From contig JAUWGA010000082.1 in NCBI GenBank assembly GCA_030606635.1, forward strand, positions 1-7,972: DNA of 7,972 bases, read 5' to 3'. Position numbers and translations under genes: made by a program. The DNA comes from Methanosarcinales archaeon (GTDB taxonomy: Archaea; Halobacteriota; Methanosarcinia; Methanosarcinales; Methanogasteraceae). Positions 6,002 through 7,972 of the stretch are shown piece by piece (within the stretch, counting starts at the first letter, position 1; each line of letters opens with the position of its first letter). The notes below the pieces were generated by a model. That model ran no database searches. It was not told the origin of the DNA and worked only from the letters and a program-made list of their open reading frames with translations.

Positions 6002-6551
6002 CCGGATACTGCTTTTATTCTCACTGATCCTGCTTGCTTATCCCGCGGATTGCATGGACGCCAGCACCGGCAGCAACGAGACGCAGATACTGATCGATGG
6101 CGAGGGTTATGCGCTTGCAAACGGCGAGCAGCGCGCGTTCTATCAGGGGTATTCGGTTGTTATCAAGGGTGTGGATTCGAAAGGAGAGAGAGCATGGATC
6201 GAATTGCTGCAAAATGGAACATCTGTAAGTTACGGGATATTTGAAGCGGAAGACAACCTTGTTTATCCGGAAGAAGGTGAGATATTCAATATGACCATCG
6301 ACCACATATATGTCGGGTCGCAGAAGGATCTCGTCTTCTTCTACGTGCGCCAGTGCCGCGATCCGGATCTGCCAGAGCCTGCGCCGTCACTCGACATGAC
6401 GCCAGCACCGGATGCGCCTGCTTCCAGTGCCACATCCACGCCGCGGGATGTGCCGGATCCGGATCCGAGTCCTGGATTTGGCGCGTGGATAGTGGTGGGG
6501 GCTGTGCTGCGATATGTAGCATCGAAGAGGTCTGTAAGGCGGCAGCGATAA
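5979..6551 (+). CDS. Small S-layer-domain surface protein with PGF-CTERM tail
   Basis: The protein has 190 residues. The start at 5979 is supported by GGGAGGAG (5964-5971) 7 nt upstream, lying inside the cbiC end, so translation is probably coupled to cbiC. A signal peptide covers about 1-23 (R3, R9, hydrophobic 10-20). Residues 38-125 resemble one copy of the S-layer family duplication domain of Methanosarcinales (DUF1608-like): GYSVVIKGVDSKGERAWIEL is its characteristic strand pair. Sequons are N33, N79 and N104. A Pro/Asp/Ser/Thr-rich stalk (130-163) leads to SPGFG (164-168), a short hydrophobic stretch and a strongly basic end (KRSVRRQR), a PGF-CTERM sorting signal. The single domain is smaller than the two-copy S-layer lattice proteins, so it is more likely an accessory or anchored surface protein. 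Its link to cobalamin is unknown. Confidence 0.8.
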   Translation: MGRMSPVSRILLLFSLILLAYPADCMDASTGSNETQILIDGEGYALANGEQRAFYQGYSVVIKGVDSKGERAWIELLQNGTSVSYGIFEAEDNLVYPEEGEIFNMTIDHIYVGSQKDLVFFYVRQCRDPDLPEPAPSLDMTPAPDAPASSATSTPRDVPDPDPSPGFGAWIVVGAVLRYVASKRSVRRQR

Positions 6552-6561
6552 TCGGTGATGT

Positions 6562-6601
6562 GAAAAAAAAGAAAAGAGAATTGACCCGGGGGTGGGTCAA
6601 T
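6562..6601 (-). terminator. Hairpin plus poly-T terminator of the cytochrome gene
   Basis: ATTGACCC (6580-6587) and GGGTCAAT (6594-6601) form an 8-bp perfect stem with a 6-nt loop. On the minus strand the stem is followed by a T-rich stretch including eight consecutive T (6570-6563). It starts 15 nt after the cytochrome stop codon. On the plus strand no T-run follows, so it should act mainly on the minus-strand gene. Confidence 0.75.
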
Positions 6602-6615
6602 CAATGGTCATAGTC

Positions 6616-7386
6616 CTAGTCCCATTCGTTACTGGTCCAATTCCAGTACTCCCAACCAGTGCCATTCCACTGCATGTACGTGGCGTTGCCAGTATTATTA
6701 TACAGGACACGCGACGTATGTGGGGTATCGTCTACCTCGACTGACACATTCCACGCATCAGCGCCGATCGCGGTTGCATCCGTGTGGTCGGCATCGATTA
6801 TCAGACCTTCAATCCGCGTCCACGTGATGTTCAGATGCGTATGCGTGTGACACGCCATGCACGCTGTGTTGTTGTCGGTGTTGTCAGCATTCTTGGTCTG
6901 GTTCCAGAACGCGTAGTGAGCAGAATCAGTATTTTCGATCTGCTCCATCTCGGTGTAGTGGCAGTCCACACAGTCAATGATCACTGCAGCGTGTGGTGTC
7001 GCATTCGATCGCCAGTACCAGTCTTCGCCAGATCCAGTGACATTGCCTGTTTCGTTCCAGTGTTCGAAGTTCATACCATACGCACCAGGCGCCATATCCT
7101 GCGTCAAGTCAAACTCTTGAAGCGCGGTCTCATTGATCTGGTGGCAGAAGCAATTGTCAAGCACGTCGTTTGCGTACTGGGAGTGCGCACCACCATTCGC
7201 GGTATTCGCCCTCCACTCTGCAACCTCGTTCACATGACACTTCTCACACAGTTCATACTGAGATTCGCTTGTTCTCACGCTGAACCACGTATGCTGTCCA
7301 ACAAACATTGCCATCGTCTGCGGCAGTACGAATAACCCAATCGCAAGTACCGCAACCGCGAGCAATATCATATTCTTCCCTTTCAT
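6616..7386 (-). CDS. Secreted tetraheme c-type cytochrome (three CxxCH, one CxCH)
   Basis: The protein has 256 residues, with a signal peptide (K2, K4, hydrophobic 6-20, likely cleavage after QTMA at 26) and no C-terminal anchor. Heme-attachment motifs are CEKCH (47-51), CVDCH (139-143), CMACH (176-180) and an unusual CFCH (79-82) with one residue between the cysteines. Nine other histidines (32, 68, 109, 132, 157, 182, 184, 201, 223) could supply distal ligands, enough for bis-His ligation of four hemes. Twelve N-glycosylation sequons and a Trp-rich C-terminus (W240, 245, 248, 250, 255) indicate an extracellular, probably glycosylated protein. AGGAGG (7399-7394) precedes the ATG by 7 nt, fixing the start. 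It likely carries electrons across or outside the S-layer. Size and heme number are compatible with archaeal extracellular cytochrome nanowire subunits, but I see no proof of polymerisation. Confidence 0.9.
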   Translation of the reverse strand: MKGKNMILLAVAVLAIGLFVLPQTMAMFVGQHTWFSVRTSESQYELCEKCHVNEVAEWRANTANGGAHSQYANDVLDNCFCHQINETALQEFDLTQDMAPGAYGMNFEHWNETGNVTGSGEDWYWRSNATPHAAVIIDCVDCHYTEMEQIENTDSAHYAFWNQTKNADNTDNNTACMACHTHTHLNITWTRIEGLIIDADHTDATAIGADAWNVSVEVDDTPHTSRVLYNNTGNATYMQWNGTGWEYWNWTSNEWD

Positions 7387-7400
7387 CTATCGTCCTCCTG

Positions 7401-7416
7401 TTATATTCAAATATAA
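7401..7416. repeat. 7-2-7 inverted repeat upstream of the cytochrome gene
   Basis: TTATATT and AATATAA flank a CA dinucleotide and are perfect reverse complements. The element lies 15-30 nt before the start codon, just beyond the Shine-Dalgarno and about where transcription from the upstream TATA-like element would begin. It could be a repressor operator, or could itself serve as an AT-rich promoter element. Confidence 0.5.
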
Positions 7417-7442
7417 TGGTGATACTAACTCCACTGCATGCC

Positions 7443-7450
7443 ATATTAAA
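7443..7450 (-). promoter_or_regulatory. Putative TATA box of the cytochrome gene
   Basis: The minus strand reads AAGGTTTAATATGG, giving TTTAATAT preceded by a purine-rich BRE-like AAGG. Transcription about 25 nt downstream would start near 7420 and give a leader of roughly 35 nt that includes the 7-2-7 inverted repeat and the AGGAGG ribosome binding site. Confidence 0.45.
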
Positions 7451-7654
7451 CCTTGCCTGTCCAGAGAATGTCACCCTGGCGGGTGTTCGGTAAAGATCAC
7501 GAATGACCCGAATGGACAAATCGCACGAATGTTTGTACCGTTCGCCACATCTGCAAGATTTGTGATGAGATGGTGAAATATTAGCATATCAAAAGCCAGC
7601 ATCGCCATCATCATCATCAGAGCGACTTGACACCCCGACCAAAACCCCTTGTCA

Positions 7655-7972
7655 TCACCTGCGCTGCTTCAGAAGCGCGTCCTTTACGACCTTGATCGCG
7701 CAGAGTTCTCCGCACATCGAGCAGGTGTCACCGCTGCTGACCCGGGTCTCGTGTATCGATCTTGCGCGCTCTCCATCGATCGCGCACTCGAACTGGGCGT
7801 CCCAGTCAAGGTTCTTGCGCGCGACTGCCATCTTCTTATCCATCAGAAGCGTGCGCTCCCGGACGCCCGGCTTTGCAAGATCGATTGCATGGGCAGCGAT
7901 CTTTGTGACGATTGTGCCCTCCCTGACATCCTCGACCGTCGGGAGCGCAAGGTGCTCGGCAGGCGTTACCAT
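7655..7972 (-). CDS. thiC: Phosphomethylpyrimidine synthase ThiC, C-terminal part
   Basis: The window holds the last 105 codons of thiC; the gene continues beyond base 7972. ThiC is a radical-SAM enzyme that rearranges aminoimidazole ribotide into hydroxymethylpyrimidine phosphate for thiamin. The fragment starts in the conserved VTPAEHLALP block (2-11), runs through the KIAAHAIDLAKPG segment (24-36) and the helix containing NLDWDAQF (54-61), and ends with the Fe-S cluster cysteines C84, C87 and C91 in DTCSMCGELCAIK. The spacing is CxxCxxxC, one residue shorter than the CxxCxxxxC of the E. coli-type enzyme; I recall this shorter form from archaeal ThiC proteins. The first methionine seen at the window edge is internal, not a start. 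It shares its strand with the downstream cytochrome, but a 268-bp gap argues against a common operon. Confidence 0.96.
   Translation of the reverse strand: MVTPAEHLALPTVEDVREGTIVTKIAAHAIDLAKPGVRERTLLMDKKMAVARKNLDWDAQFECAIDGERARSIHETRVSSGDTCSMCGELCAIKVVKDALLKQRR

Larger units (their letters stand above)
7387..7654. other. Intergenic region between thiC and the cytochrome gene
   Basis: These 268 bp have no convincing gene. On the minus strand they hold the cytochrome RBS, an inverted repeat and a TATA-like element near 7443-7450. CGAATG occurs three times (7500-7505, 7509-7514, 7526-7531), and a short CAT tract lies near 7605-7618. No clear terminator for thiC was found. Confidence 0.5.

Noticed and set aside
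6784..7335. Plus-strand open frame of 183 codons
   Set aside because: It is antisense to the cytochrome gene, which has heme motifs, signal peptide, RBS and terminator. No supporting features on the plus strand.
7603..7620. CAT trinucleotide tract as a repeat element
   Set aside because: Only four consecutive CAT units; too short to be a meaningful repeat or CRISPR unit.

Overview
The window is archaeal and most likely comes from a methanogen or a relative such as an ANME or alkane-oxidising archaeon (Methanomicrobia/Syntrophoarchaeia-like). This is inferred from archaeal-type ribosomal proteins L18, S5 and L30, a methanogen-style Orc1/Cdc6, an anaerobic cobalamin-pathway CbiC, a ThiC with an archaeal-looking Fe-S tail, two surface proteins with PGF-CTERM sorting tails, and a secreted multiheme c-type cytochrome. 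I cannot fix the genus from sequence alone.

Layout, left to right. Positions 1-65 (minus) hold the start of an unidentified gene that leaves the window. Positions 136-2253 (minus) encode a 705-residue S-layer-type secreted protein with a PGF-CTERM tail. A divergent promoter region separates it from a tight plus-strand cluster, rpl18-rps5-rpl30 (2367-3952). This cluster lacks its usual archaeal flanks: the gene upstream is the divergent surface protein, and the gene downstream is orc1/cdc6 (4061-5245) rather than rpl15-secY. The 108-bp gap before orc1 carries a perfect 9-bp inverted repeat and a repeated TGCCAGG(G/A)AAA-type motif. These could be Orc1-binding sites. cbiC follows (5342-6001), overlapped by 23 nt by a small surface protein (5979-6551) with one S-layer-family domain and a second PGF-CTERM tail.

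The right third is on the minus strand. A secreted cytochrome with three CxxCH motifs and one CxCH motif (6616-7386) has a clear Shine-Dalgarno, an operator-like inverted repeat upstream and a hairpin/poly-T terminator. It lies downstream of the 3' end of thiC (7655-7972, cut by the window edge), with a 268-bp gap between them.

Functionally the window mixes translation, replication initiation and cofactor synthesis (B12, thiamin pyrimidine) with cell-surface biology. The most interesting part is the surface set: two sorted S-layer-like proteins and a heavily sequon-decorated, Trp-rich tetraheme cytochrome that has no membrane anchor of its own. This fits extracellular electron transfer, and possibly a polymerising cytochrome, but that remains a hypothesis. 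No tRNA, rRNA, CRISPR array or insertion sequence was seen.
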